Part shown: piece by piece, positions 1 to 9,100 of the stretch | Layout of the letters: every line of letters begins with the position of its first letter | Position numbering within the stretch: the stretch's first letter is position 1 | DNA from: Cyanidium caldarium | Taxonomy: Eukaryota; Rhodophyta; Bangiophyceae; Cyanidiales; Cyanidiaceae | Reading direction: 5' to 3' | Assembly (NCBI GenBank): GCA_026184775.1 | Contig: JANCYW010000001.1 | Span: 744,001 to 808,000 of the forward strand | DNA length: 64,000 bases | Program-made: the position numbers and the translations under genes | Notes under the pieces: model-generated | Database searches by the model: none | Told to the model about the DNA's origin: nothing | What the model saw: the letters and a program-made list of their open reading frames with translations, nothing else

Positions 1-3000
1 CGGTTCGGTGGACGCGCGTCTGGCGGCCAAGCTGCTGGCCGACTGCGCGCACTGGCCGGATGCCGTGGAGTTTCCCGGCCTGGTGCGCGCTATCGCCGCT
101 TCGTTGCGCGCCATCATGGAACAAGCGTCCACATTGGCAACGGGCGCCAACGAGCTCAACGCCTCTCGCCAGGTGTGGAGCGCGGCGTTGCGTCGTCTGT
201 TTGCGGTGGCACCCGACGATGCCCTGCCGGATATGTGGTGCGTGCTGGAGATGGAGGCGGCGGCGACGCCTGCATTGGCCACCGCGTTGCTCACGTCCAT
301 GCACCGCGATGAAGCGCAGAGCGCGCTATGCCTCTGCGAGCACTCCGGTACGCAGCGTCGACGTCTGCCAGCGGTCGATCTGGCCATGTGTATGGCTTGC
401 AGTGCGATGGACGTCGCTCAGGTGGCCGCCGCCGCCACCGAGCACGCGGCCACCTTGTTGTGGGCGCAGTACACCGCGAGCGACGCGCCAGCGTCCGCCT
501 TGGCGTCGCTGATCGGCGAGGCGGTGCGAATGCCAGGCATGGAGCGCGCGGCGGCATCCGTCGCGGAACTGGGCTTTGCCTGGATGGTGGCCGGCGATGT
601 CGAGCCGCCGCGACGCCTCCCCTCCACACCGAGCGTCCGAGCGGATGCGCCCAACGTCAACGTGCAGCCGGTGCGCATCCGTCGGCGCGGCCGCAAGCGC
701 CAACATCGCGACGGCTCCCGTCGCCACGCCCTGCTGCAACATTGCGGCGTGCTGCTATTGGAGCAGCTGCTGGTGCAGCATCGCGATGCCCGCCAGGAGG
801 TGTTGTGCGCGTGTCTGACGGCCATGGCCGATCCCTCGCTGCCGTTGCCCGCGCGCACGGCGTGCTGTGCGGTGATCGAGCGCGTGGCTCTCTCACGCAC
901 CCACCGCCTGCTGTTGCAGGAGTTCACCGTCAAGCTGGTGGAGTGGGTTCAGGCGCTGGCGGTGGACATTCCGCTGGCGCTGACCAAGCGGTTGCTGGCG
1001 GCGCTGGCCCCGCTGGCGGTGCTGTGGCCACCGCTCGGCGACGCGCTGATGCTTTATCTGCGCAAGTTGACGGCGTCGCGGGCCGTGCGGGCGCGCCGCC
1101 TCGGTGCGCACGGCCTGGCGTGTCTGTTGTCGGCGCCGTACATCGCGGCGGCCACGGAGGACGAGGTGGTGCGCGCCTACCTGCGGGCGCTGGACACTGC
1201 GCCGGGCCCGGTGCGGGCCGAGGCGTTGCTGGCGCTGGCGGCGGCGTTGCGCTGTCGGTCACTGCGGGCGCCCGTGCTAATGCAGCTCAAGGGCGGCCTG
1301 GCGGATATGTTGGCGCAGCTGACGAGCGCCAACGAGGCGCACTCGCCGCCGCACCATCTCGACTTGAGTCGCTGTTTTGCGGACGGCGGGGTGCAGGTGG
1401 AAGCGGTGGCCGAGCTGGTGCGCTGTGCCGCGGCCATGCCGCTGTCGGCCGATGTGGGCGGGCCGTCGCAAGCGTCGGGCACGGCGGTGGCGCCAGCCGA
1501 TGTCAGCGGCCACTTTCTGTACGGATTGTTGACGACGCTGGTGGACGACCTGGCCGACAGCCGCGCGTCGTTGCGCCTGATAGGGCTGGACCTGCTGTTG
1601 CAGCGGCCGCCGCCGCATGCGGGCCTGCCGCCGCTGGTGGAGCGGGTGCGCATCGCCCGCACGCGCTGTGAACTGGCCGCCAAACTGTACGAGACGGTGC
1701 TGGACACCGGTTGCGGCTCCATGGCCACCGAGCGGCTGCTGCAGCAGTACGGCTGTCTGACGCAGCTGATCGACACGCTGCTGCCGTCGTTGGTGCATTC
1801 GGCGATGCGCAGCGGGCGCGACGCCTTTGCGCACGTCACCGTGGGCCAGATGTGCCGCAACGACCATGGCAATCAGAGGGGAGGGGAGGTGTCGACCGCC
1901 GAGGTGGCCGAGACGCGGGCGCACTGCGCTCGCCGTGAAAACGGCGCGGAGCATCCCTCTGCCGAACATCACCACCACCACCACCACCACCACCGTCCTT
2001 TTCATCTCTTCTCCTGGGTGCCGGCCAGTTGCAGTGCCGCCGAGGTGGCCGCCGATTTGGCATACGCGGCGTCGGCGGCCGACAGCGATCAGCACGGGTT
2101 TGCGCACGACCGCTTGGAGTGGATTGCGGCCACGCCGGCGCTGGGCGTACCGCGCGCCCTGCAGCTGCTGGGCGGGTGCGCGCAGCCGCGCACCGCGGCG
2201 GCGTTGGTGCGCTGCCTGCATCAGCATTTGGATATGGATGCCTACTTTCGCGAGCAGCGCCTGCAGGGAGAGCTGGGCAGAGATGCCGATGCGCCCGGCG
2301 GGAGCGGCACCCCAGCCTGGGCAGACCGGGCAGCGCTCTTGCTGCTGCAACAGTTGCTGGAGCTGCCCTCCGCAGTCGATGGTGTCGCTCCGGCAAACGC
2401 CGCTGCCGCTGGGCCCGATGGTGACAGCCTCCTCCTGGCGGTGTCCGCGCTGGAGCTAGAGTGCTCGCCGACCATTCGGGAATCGTTCGTGAGCGGCGCC
2501 TCGACGGCGGCGGCGCATTCGGTGTTTCAAATACGCGCATTGGAGTTTCTGCAAGCGTCGTTGGCGCGCTGGCGGGCAGGGCAGGCGCGGCGGGCTATGC
2601 ACGGCCCGTTGGCGCAACCGCTGGGCGCACGGGCGATGGCAATCGCCGCGGAGCCGGCGTCGCCCGATGCAGCGGCGGCCGCCGCAGCATCCAGTGGCGG
2701 CGATATTCCTGGTGCACCCGAATGCGAAATACCGTTGGCGTTGCTGCTCGCGCATCGCTTCCACGACCGTTTTCAGCACGGGCTATCGGTGCGCCAGGCC
2801 GCATTGTACGGCAATCTGTTGGCGCAGCTGCTGTGCCTGCACGAGGCGGCCGCCGAGCCGTGCGCGGAGAGTGCGGCGCACGCGCAGTGTCGCCGCGGCA
2901 TCACCCGGCACTTGCGAGCGATCCTCAGCGAGTTTCACATCGAACAGCCGGCGGTGGTGCGGCATGTGCTGCGGCCGCTGCTGTTAGCGGCGGATGCGGA

Positions 3001-4054
3001 CACCGCCGTGCCGTTGGCGATCCAGACGGTGCGACAATGCGCGGCGGCAGCGGGTGAGGCCGCCTCGGACGCCGTAGTGGATGGTTGGCGCTGGCCCGAG
3101 TCGGAGCTGTGTCGGGCGGCGGCAGTGTCGGCGGCGTTGCGTTTTGCGGTCGAGCGCGCACCTCGAGTGCGTTCCGGAGCGGCCGCACGGACGCCGCTGC
3201 CCACCGCTGCGGAGATGCAGGCCGCAGCGGATTTGGCAGCGGTGTTACGCGCTTTGTTCAGCGTGCGGCACTTGGTGATCACGGCGGCCGCGGCGGCGAT
3301 CGCCTTGAACGCCGCGCAGCATCTGAGCAATTTTCAGCAGCGTGTGTGCCGCGTGCTGCGGCGACGCGTTGGCGACCGGACCTTGCGGGCGCCGCGATCA
3401 CCACCGGCGCCCGGTGACGGCGAAGCGGCACCGACGTGGCCGTGTCGAACGGCCATCGGCGATATCGGTCGGGTGCTGGCGGAGGTGGCGGTCGTGGATG
3501 CCCAGCTGCAGCCAGTGCAAGCCGCGCTGTGCACGGATACACCGGTTGCCCAGAAGATCGGCCAGTCCGGCATGACCTTTCGCGACATCCATCCCCCGCT
3601 GACGGCCAGGACGCGTTACCGCCTGGAACAGTACGAGGTGGAGGGCGGTCGGCTGACCGAGACGGTGCGGCGGGTGTTGGCGCATCGGGCGCTGAAAACG
3701 CAACCGCAGTTGCAGCAGGCGCTGTCGCAGTGGACAACACACTGGCACGCGCGCTCGATGGAGAGGAACGGCAAGAGCGAGGCGGCCGGGGTGGCGCAGT
3801 CGGTGCGCATCGTGGGCCGCGTCCCCGCTGCGCCCGCTATACAGACCAAACCGGGAAAGGGCAGCCACACGGGGTATCGTCGCGCGACGTTGCGCAGTCG
3901 CAACCGCTACATCGATCAGATGCTGCGCGTCGAAGGCGGCGCCGACGCCTACGCCGACCTGGAGGATTTCATCGACGACGACGACGACGGCGACGGCGAG
4001 AGCGTGGCGGAGGCGGAGGCGGAAGTGATGCGTGTTACGGAAACCGAAGCGTGA
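1..4054 (+). CDS. FANCI: Fanconi anaemia group I protein (FANCI) homologue, 5' end outside window
   Basis: FANCI pairs with FANCD2 to form the clamp that is monoubiquitinated at DNA interstrand crosslinks in the nucleus. The frame is open from the left edge (about 1350 residues); the GTG near base 8 is not a start. From memory of the human protein, several blocks align in order: VAELGFAWM, LLQHCGVLLLEQLL, a helix pair ending in YLRKLTASRAVRARR, LSRCFADGG, and the C-terminal RLEQYEVEG and YIDQMLRVEGG followed by an acidic tail (nine of the last residues before SVAE are Asp or Gly). Roughly 230 N-terminal residues should lie to the left. The Lys that receives ubiquitin in human FANCI (K523, context ARK) aligns with Arg at codon 1097-1099 (ARR). 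A run of nine His is encoded at 1967-1993. It converges with the RCC1 gene, 47 bp apart. Identification rests on patterned similarity; I am fairly sure. Confidence 0.75.
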   Translation, partial: GSVDARLAAKLLADCAHWPDAVEFPGLVRAIAASLRAIMEQASTLATGANELNASRQVWSAALRRLFAVAPDDALPDMWCVLEMEAAATPALATALLTSMHRDEAQSALCLCEHSGTQRRRLPAVDLAMCMACSAMDVAQVAAAATEHAATLLWAQYTASDAPASALASLIGEAVRMPGMERAAASVAELGFAWMVAGDVEPPRRLPSTPSVRADAPNVNVQPVRIRRRGRKRQHRDGSRRHALLQHCGVLLLEQLLVQHRDARQEVLCACLTAMADPSLPLPARTACCAVIERVALSRTHRLLLQEFTVKLVEWVQALAVDIPLALTKRLLAALAPLAVLWPPLGDALMLYLRKLTASRAVRARRLGAHGLACLLSAPYIAAATEDEVVRAYLRALDTAPGPVRAEALLALAAALRCRSLRAPVLMQLKGGLADMLAQLTSANEAHSPPHHLDLSRCFADGGVQVEAVAELVRCAAAMPLSADVGGPSQASGTAVAPADVSGHFLYGLLTTLVDDLADSRASLRLIGLDLLLQRPPPHAGLPPLVERVRIARTRCELAAKLYETVLDTGCGSMATERLLQQYGCLTQLIDTLLPSLVHSAMRSGRDAFAHVTVGQMCRNDHGNQRGGEVSTAEVAETRAHCARRENGAEHPSAEHHHHHHHHHRPFHLFSWVPASCSAAEVAADLAYAASAADSDQHGFAHDRLEWIAATPALGVPRALQLLGGCAQPRTAAALVRCLHQHLDMDAYFREQRLQGELGRDADAPGGSGTPAWADRAALLLLQQLLELPSAVDGVAPANAAAAGPDGDSLLLAVSALELECSPTIRESFVSGASTAAAHSVFQIRALEFLQASLARWRAGQARRAMHGPLAQPLGARAMAIAAEPASPDAAAAAAASSGGDIPGAPECEIPLALLLAHRFHDRFQHGLSVRQAALYGNLLAQLLCLHEAAAEPCAESAAHAQCRRGITRHLRAILSEFHIEQPAVVRHVLRPLLLAADADTAVPLAIQTVRQCAAAAGEAASDAVVDGWRWPESELCRAAAVSAALRFAVERAPRVRSGAAARTPLPTAAEMQAAADLAAVLRALFSVRHLVITAAAAAIALNAAQHLSNFQQRVCRVLRRRVGDRTLRAPRSPPAPGDGEAAPTWPCRTAIGDIGRVLAEVAVVDAQLQPVQAALCTDTPVAQKIGQSGMTFRDIHPPLTARTRYRLEQYEVEGGRLTETVRRVLAHRALKTQPQLQQALSQWTTHWHARSMERNGKSEAAGVAQSVRIVGRVPAAPAIQTKPGKGSHTGYRRATLRSRNRYIDQMLRVEGGADAYADLEDFIDDDDDGDGESVAEAEAEVMRVTETEA
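1967..1993 (+). repeat. CAT(CAC)8 microsatellite encoding nine His in FANCI
   Basis: Nine consecutive His codons, one CAT and eight CAC, lie in a low-complexity stretch between helical segments of the FANCI homologue. The near-uniform codon suggests replication slippage and likely length variation between strains. The surrounding segment looks like a disordered loop. Confidence 0.9.
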
Positions 4055-4101
4055 CCGGGCATGGAAGACAACGCGCCCGGCCTATTCGTCCGTCCGTCGC
4101 C

Positions 4102-5283
4102 TCATTCTCCCACAGCAACCACGTGCGCGCCGCCGGCGCTCAGCAACGGCCGCGAACGCTGTAGCACTCCCGCCGCCTCCTCTGCGGCATAGCGCACGCG
4201 TAGGGCGGTAACAGGCGTGAGGCAATGGCGATCCCGGCGGTCGCCACAGCCGAGGTTGCCGTGTTCGTTCCAGCCGCAGGCGAACACCCGTCCGTCGGCA
4301 TCGACCAGCAGGGTGCTCTCGGCGCCGCAGCGCACGTGCAACATGCCGCGGGGCGTCGTCGGTGCCTCCGCCGACACTGGCAAATGCAGTCGTGTCTGCA
4401 ATCCGTCGGCACTGCCCTGCCCGAAACGGTCGCGTCCCAGCACCCGCACGCGCACCGTGTGGTCGGCGTGCACCGACACGGCGGCAACATGCGACCAGCC
4501 CGAGGACACATGGTGCCATCGGCCGCCCGTCCGCGGGATGGCCTCCACGCCCGCATAACCCGGCAGTCGTCCGGCCGCCAGCAGCAGCGACCACTCGGGC
4601 GTGTGCACCAGGGCGGCGCTGTGTTGTCGGCCGGCGGCGACATCATAAAAGTGATAATGGCCGGCACGCACTGCCTCTTGCCAAGACTCCGGGGAAGAGC
4701 GGAGGGAGGCGGCAGCGGTCAGAGCAGACTCCAACTCCAGCTGACCGTGTTGGTTGCATCCCCAGGCGAGCACTCGACCGGAGGCGGTGCAGGCCAGCGA
4801 GTGGCGCACGCCAGCGGCCACGCGCACCAGCGGTTCCGTAGACGCGGGGAAGATGCGAGTCGGACGAGATACGATGGGAGACTGGTGCATGTCGGTGCTG
4901 TGAGGGGCGGCGGATAGGGTCGGCAGACACTCGTCATGGCGATTGCCGCCCCACGCGTACCCCACCCCGTCGACGTCGATCATCAACGAATGGGCGTGGC
5001 CCGCAGCTGCACAACTTGCCCTCCCATCCACCTCCACTTGTCCCACGTTCCTATCACTCTTCGTCGACCGACCCAGCTGTCCACAGGCGTCCGATCCGAA
5101 CGAGAGCAGCCGACCGCTGGCGAGTCGCACCAACGAGTGGCTCCCGCCAGCCTGCACCTCCGCCACCTCTCCCTCTATCCCTTCCGCCTCCCACTCCACT
5201 GGCACCAACAGGTCTTCATCTCTCTCGTCTACTCTCCCACTCGCCTGTCCGTACTGATCGGAGCCCCAGGAGAGCCATCGCAT
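4102..5283 (-). CDS. RCC1-repeat (seven-bladed propeller) protein
   Basis: A 393-residue protein made almost wholly of RCC1-type repeats, recognisable by the recurring pattern hydrophobic-GxxHS...GxxxxWGxNxxGQLG: WLSWGSDQYGQ at the start, GGSHSLVRL...SFGSDACGQLG, AGHAHSLMI...AWGGNRHDE, AGVRHSLAC...AWGCNQHGQL, SGWSHVAAV and a final VFACGWNEHGNLGCG. Six or seven blades can be counted. RCC1 domains serve as Ran exchange factors or as adaptors. This short stand-alone form lacks other domains, so its role cannot be assigned. The ATG at 5283 lies inside the nearer copy of a 139-bp tandem duplication; the farther copy carries its own ATG at 5422 in another frame (see the repeat entry). It shares an upstream region with the divergent uS15 gene and converges on FANCI. 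Confidence 0.8.
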   Translation of the reverse strand: MRWLSWGSDQYGQASGRVDERDEDLLVPVEWEAEGIEGEVAEVQAGGSHSLVRLASGRLLSFGSDACGQLGRSTKSDRNVGQVEVDGRASCAAAGHAHSLMIDVDGVGYAWGGNRHDECLPTLSAAPHSTDMHQSPIVSRPTRIFPASTEPLVRVAAGVRHSLACTASGRVLAWGCNQHGQLELESALTAAASLRSSPESWQEAVRAGHYHFYDVAAGRQHSAALVHTPEWSLLLAAGRLPGYAGVEAIPRTGGRWHHVSSGWSHVAAVSVHADHTVRVRVLGRDRFGQGSADGLQTRLHLPVSAEAPTTPRGMLHVRCGAESTLLVDADGRVFACGWNEHGNLGCGDRRDRHCLTPVTALRVRYAAEEAAGVLQRSRPLLSAGGAHVVAVGE

Positions 5284-5438
5284 GGGCGCGAGCGCCGTCC
5301 GCCACCTCTCCCTCTATCCCTTCCGCCTCCCACTCCACTGGCACCAACAGGTCTTCATCTCTCTCGTCTACTCTCCCACTCGCCTGTCCGTACGGATCAG
5401 AGCCCCAGGAGAGCCATCGCATGGGCGCGAGCGCCGTC
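5161..5438. repeat. 139-bp tandem duplication covering the RCC1 gene start
   Basis: Bases 5161-5299 and 5300-5438 are direct tandem copies, followed by seven more matching bases (5439-5445). I see two mismatches, around 5254-5259 versus 5393-5398 (CTGATCGG against CGGATCAG), so the duplication is young. Each copy holds the antisense of the first 41 codons of the RCC1 gene, its ATG and about 16 bp upstream. Because 139 is not a multiple of three, the upstream copy cannot be read in frame with the gene body: its ATG at 5422 opens a frame of about 68 codons that ends at 5216, inside the real coding region. Confidence 0.95.
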
Positions 5439-5657
5439 CGCCACCGAACGATTCCGAACGCGATGCCGCGTGGCGAGCGAAACGCGTCCCTCTCCCGGAT
5501 GGCGCATTTCGCTCGCCGCCGCGATGTCCTATTTTGACCGCCCCCCGCACCCGTCCTTCCGCCGCGAAGCGTCGCTCCGACGCGCCGCCCCCGCCCGGCA
5601 TCGCGCGGGTCGTGTTTCGCACCGTCCGTCTCCCCGCGCTTCTCATCCCGCGCAGCC
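5284..5657. promoter_or_regulatory. Divergent intergenic region, RCC1 gene / uS15 gene
   Basis: These 374 bp separate the two divergent ATGs and must hold both promoters. The RCC1-proximal 155 bp are duplicated gene-start sequence (5300-5438). The remaining 219 bp next to uS15 are GC-rich with short pyrimidine runs and show no TATA box that I can defend. No RNA gene was recognised. Confidence 0.5.
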
Positions 5658-6113
5658 ATGGGTCGCTTGCACTCGAAAGGCAAGGGCATCTCCAGTTCGT
5701 CGATACCGTACAAGCGTACGCCGCCGTCATGGTGCAAGGTGACCGAGCAGGAGTGCGTGGAGTGGATCACCAAGATGGCGCGCCGCGGCGTCACCCCGTC
5801 GCAGATCGGGGTGTTGCTGCGCGATCAGCACGGTGTCGGGTTGAGCAAGCCGATTACCGGCAATAAAATCGTGCGGATATTGCGGGCGCACGGATTGGCA
5901 CCCGAGCTGCCCGAGGATCTCTATTTTTTGGTGAAAAAGGCGGTGAACATCCGCAAGCACCTGGAGCGGAATCGGCAGGACAAGGACGCCAAGTTTCGGT
6001 TGATCTTGGTCGAGTCGCGCATCCACCGCCTGGCGCGGTATTACCGACGCGAGGGTGCACTGCCGCCCACGTGGAAGTATGAGAGTGCCACGGCGGCGCA
6101 GTTGGTGAGTTGA
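5658..6113 (+). CDS. RPS13: 40S ribosomal protein S13 (uS15)
   Basis: A 151-residue protein, the usual length for eukaryotic uS15, starting with the canonical [12 protein letters not shown]. The full family pattern is present: [30 protein letters not shown], the helix [20 protein letters not shown], and the C-terminal [16 protein letters not shown] with the conserved TWKYES. It binds the central domain of 18S rRNA in the small subunit. Like other genes here it has no coding intron. Its 3' end lies 20 bp from the converging XRN1 gene, so the transcripts probably overlap. Confidence 0.97.
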   Translation: MGRLHSKGKGISSSSIPYKRTPPSWCKVTEQECVEWITKMARRGVTPSQIGVLLRDQHGVGLSKPITGNKIVRILRAHGLAPELPEDLYFLVKKAVNIRKHLERNRQDKDAKFRLILVESRIHRLARYYRREGALPPTWKYESATAAQLVS

Positions 6114-6133
6114 GCGGATCCGATACGGCGCGT

Positions 6134-9100
6134 TTACGAGGCGCGTGTGTGCGCGTGAGGGGGCCGGTGTGCCGGGCGACCGCGAGGGGGACACCGACCA
6201 GCACTGCCGCGACCACGGAGTGCCGAGCGCGAGCGCCGGGCGGGATCGGTGGCGTTGCGTGCCGCTCCCTCCACCGCGTTCGCCGTCGCCGTTGGCTCGA
6301 TGTGTAACAGCTGTTTCAAGTGATGAGACATGTCCTCCGCGGTCGTCGGCATCGACCCGTCGGACGACGCGCTTCCCGAAACCACCGGTAAAGATGTTCG
6401 CGCCTCATACACAATGTGTTCCTCGACTTTGGCTGTTGCTGCCGCCGCCGCCGCCGCCGATACCTCCGTGCTCCGCGCCGGCCCCCTGCCCGCCCCTCCC
6501 TGACTGGCGTTCTTGCCCACTCGTTCATGCCCCACATTGCGTCCGCCTGCTGGACGAGGCATTTTGGCCGGCGGCGGCGCTGCCGCACTCGAAACCACCC
6601 GCGGCATCGCCGCCACCTCGCGCTGTGCTCGCGCCTGCGTCCACCCCCGCTTTTGCTCGTCCGCCCGGCCCACGTACCCACCCACCAACGCCACGTTCAC
6701 CCGCCCGCGCCACCGCTGCCGCAGCGAGCAGTTCAACAGTGCCGTCTCCGCCGGCACCGTCTTGCCACACCGACCGCGACAGCGCGCTTGCAAATCGCCG
6801 CCGCCGAAAAACTCCTCGTCGAACACCACATCCACCTCGTGCGTGGCGCCATGCAGACCGACCACGGTGCCGGTGGCGCCAAACGGCACCGCGCCACTGT
6901 CGGCCATGTTCACCACGCGGTCGCCGAGTCGGAAGAGCGAAAATGCCGTGCCGCATACGCCCTCCTGCCGACCGCCGCCGGCGGTCACCTCGTCCCGCGC
7001 ACAGGCGAGACGTGGACGCTCTGGCATGCGGTGCGCCCGCACCGCATCCTGCAACTGCTGTATCACCGGGCGACTCAATGATGTCGATTGCGGCGGCAGC
7101 CGCGGTAGATGGGTGCATTCCAACGACTTGAGAAATGACTGAATGCGCAGGACGTGGTCGGGCCACTCGTGCTTGCCGAACAACGACACCGCGTCCAGCA
7201 CCGCCGGCGCGTCGCTGTCACCACTGCCGTCGCGACCGCTATTCACGGCGGCATCCAGACGCGGCAACAACCCGGGAAACGCCTGGTGGTATTGGCGGAG
7301 CGCTTCGGCGGCGGCATCGGCCGAAAAGTAGAACGCGTCCGCCGTGCCATGACCGCCGCGGCCGCCAGAGCGCACGATGGCGTACCCGGGCACACACAGC
7401 TTGTCCGCCTTGAAACGCAGACCGAGGCCCAAGTTCACCATTTGCAAGTCGCCGAACCGAGCGTGCTGCGGAATGCGACAGCGCAGCTGCCCGGTGATGA
7501 GGCCGGCAAACGACGGGGTGATGACGCCCTCCAGGCCGGCGAGCCGCAACAGCTCCTTCAACGGCACGTAGGCCGTGGAGTGGTGTCGATCCAGTGCCGC
7601 CTGGGCAAAGTGCGGTGGCGGGGCGTACCACGGCTCGAACTCGATGGTGAGAGACGATGTCGACGGTGAGCCGGAATCGGTCGCCACCGATTCCAATACC
7701 GATACCACCCGCGCCGACCGCCCGAAATATTCTGCGGCCGCGGCGGTGTTGTGACCGATATAGATCACCCGGTCGCCGACGCGCAACGCGCCCGTGCCGC
7801 CTTCATCGGACGTTGTCCGCGGCACCCACGGCCGCAACAGGCTCAGCGGGTACGTCTCCGGTCGGGGCGCGACGGGTTTCCGATCGGGCGCGGCGTGCGG
7901 TCGGGTGGTGGGCTGCACCGACTCGGGCGCCTCCAGCCGCACCACCGTGGCCACGCCCTCCGCCCGGTGAATGTCCACGCCCAGGTGGCTGAGCATCGCC
8001 CCGCGCAGCGCGTCGCGCTCCTTCTCGTAGGCGTCCGCGAACACCGAGGGTGCACGGTGCCAACGACCGCCGTCGTCGACGTCCACCCGTTGCGTGGCGC
8101 TCTGCACCGACAGCAGTCGCGCCGGCACCGTGAACGGGTATCCGATGGTGACCGCGGCCGGCCCGGGCGGCACCGGATCGCCGGACGACCGCTGCGACGG
8201 CGGCGGCGGCAGCACCGCCCGCAGCGCCGACTCTAGATCGCCCACCGGAGTGTCGCTGGCAGCGGCCGGCGTGGAGATGATGCAGCTGTCCCATTTGCTG
8301 GGCATGCCGAACACGCACACGCTCACGAAACGGAAATCGTGCGCCACCGGCAGCAGCTGCAGCGACGGATAACCGACGCGGGCATCGCCGCTGGGCAGCG
8401 CACCCGGTGGCAGACGCGGGGCGAAACCGCGATTGTGCCGCAGCTCCAGCGGCTCCACCAGCACCGCCGCACTGATGCTCTGTGTCGGACCGATGCTCAA
8501 CGGCGATTGCAGCGGTATGGTGGCGGCGTCCGCGGGAGGGCGATCGCCCGCTGTCACTGGCTCCGGCGGCCGCCGTCGCAACTGCAGCGACACGCCGTGT
8601 TGGTTGCGGACCCGTTCCGCGGCGGTCAACTGCTCGGGCCGGACGCGTTCCATTGCCGCGAACAGTCTCTGTTCGTCGATGAACGGGATGAGCACGATCC
8701 ACTCCCACTCGTTCCGCTTGCCGTTCTTGTCCACCGGGGCTTTGAGCGGGTAAAACTCGCGGATGGGCGAGTCGTCGTCGTCGCCGCTCATCAGCTCCGC
8801 GTACGGCCGCGGCAGGCACCAGGCGCTGGGCGGCGGTAGCACCGCCAGCAGCTGCTGCATCGGACGGAACGGTTCGCCAGGCTCGAAACGAATGGCGGCC
8901 GCCATGTCCGCCAGGCCGACCATGTCACTGCAGAACGGTGCGTAGTGGTACGGGTAGAACCAGCGCCACGACACCACCCCGTTCACGTAGTAGCTGAAAG
9001 TCCACAACACCGATTCTAGGTAAGCGCGGCACAGCTGTTGCAGGGCCTCCTTGTCGCGATCGTACGCCAGACCGAGTTTGTCGCGGTAGTAGCGGCGCTT

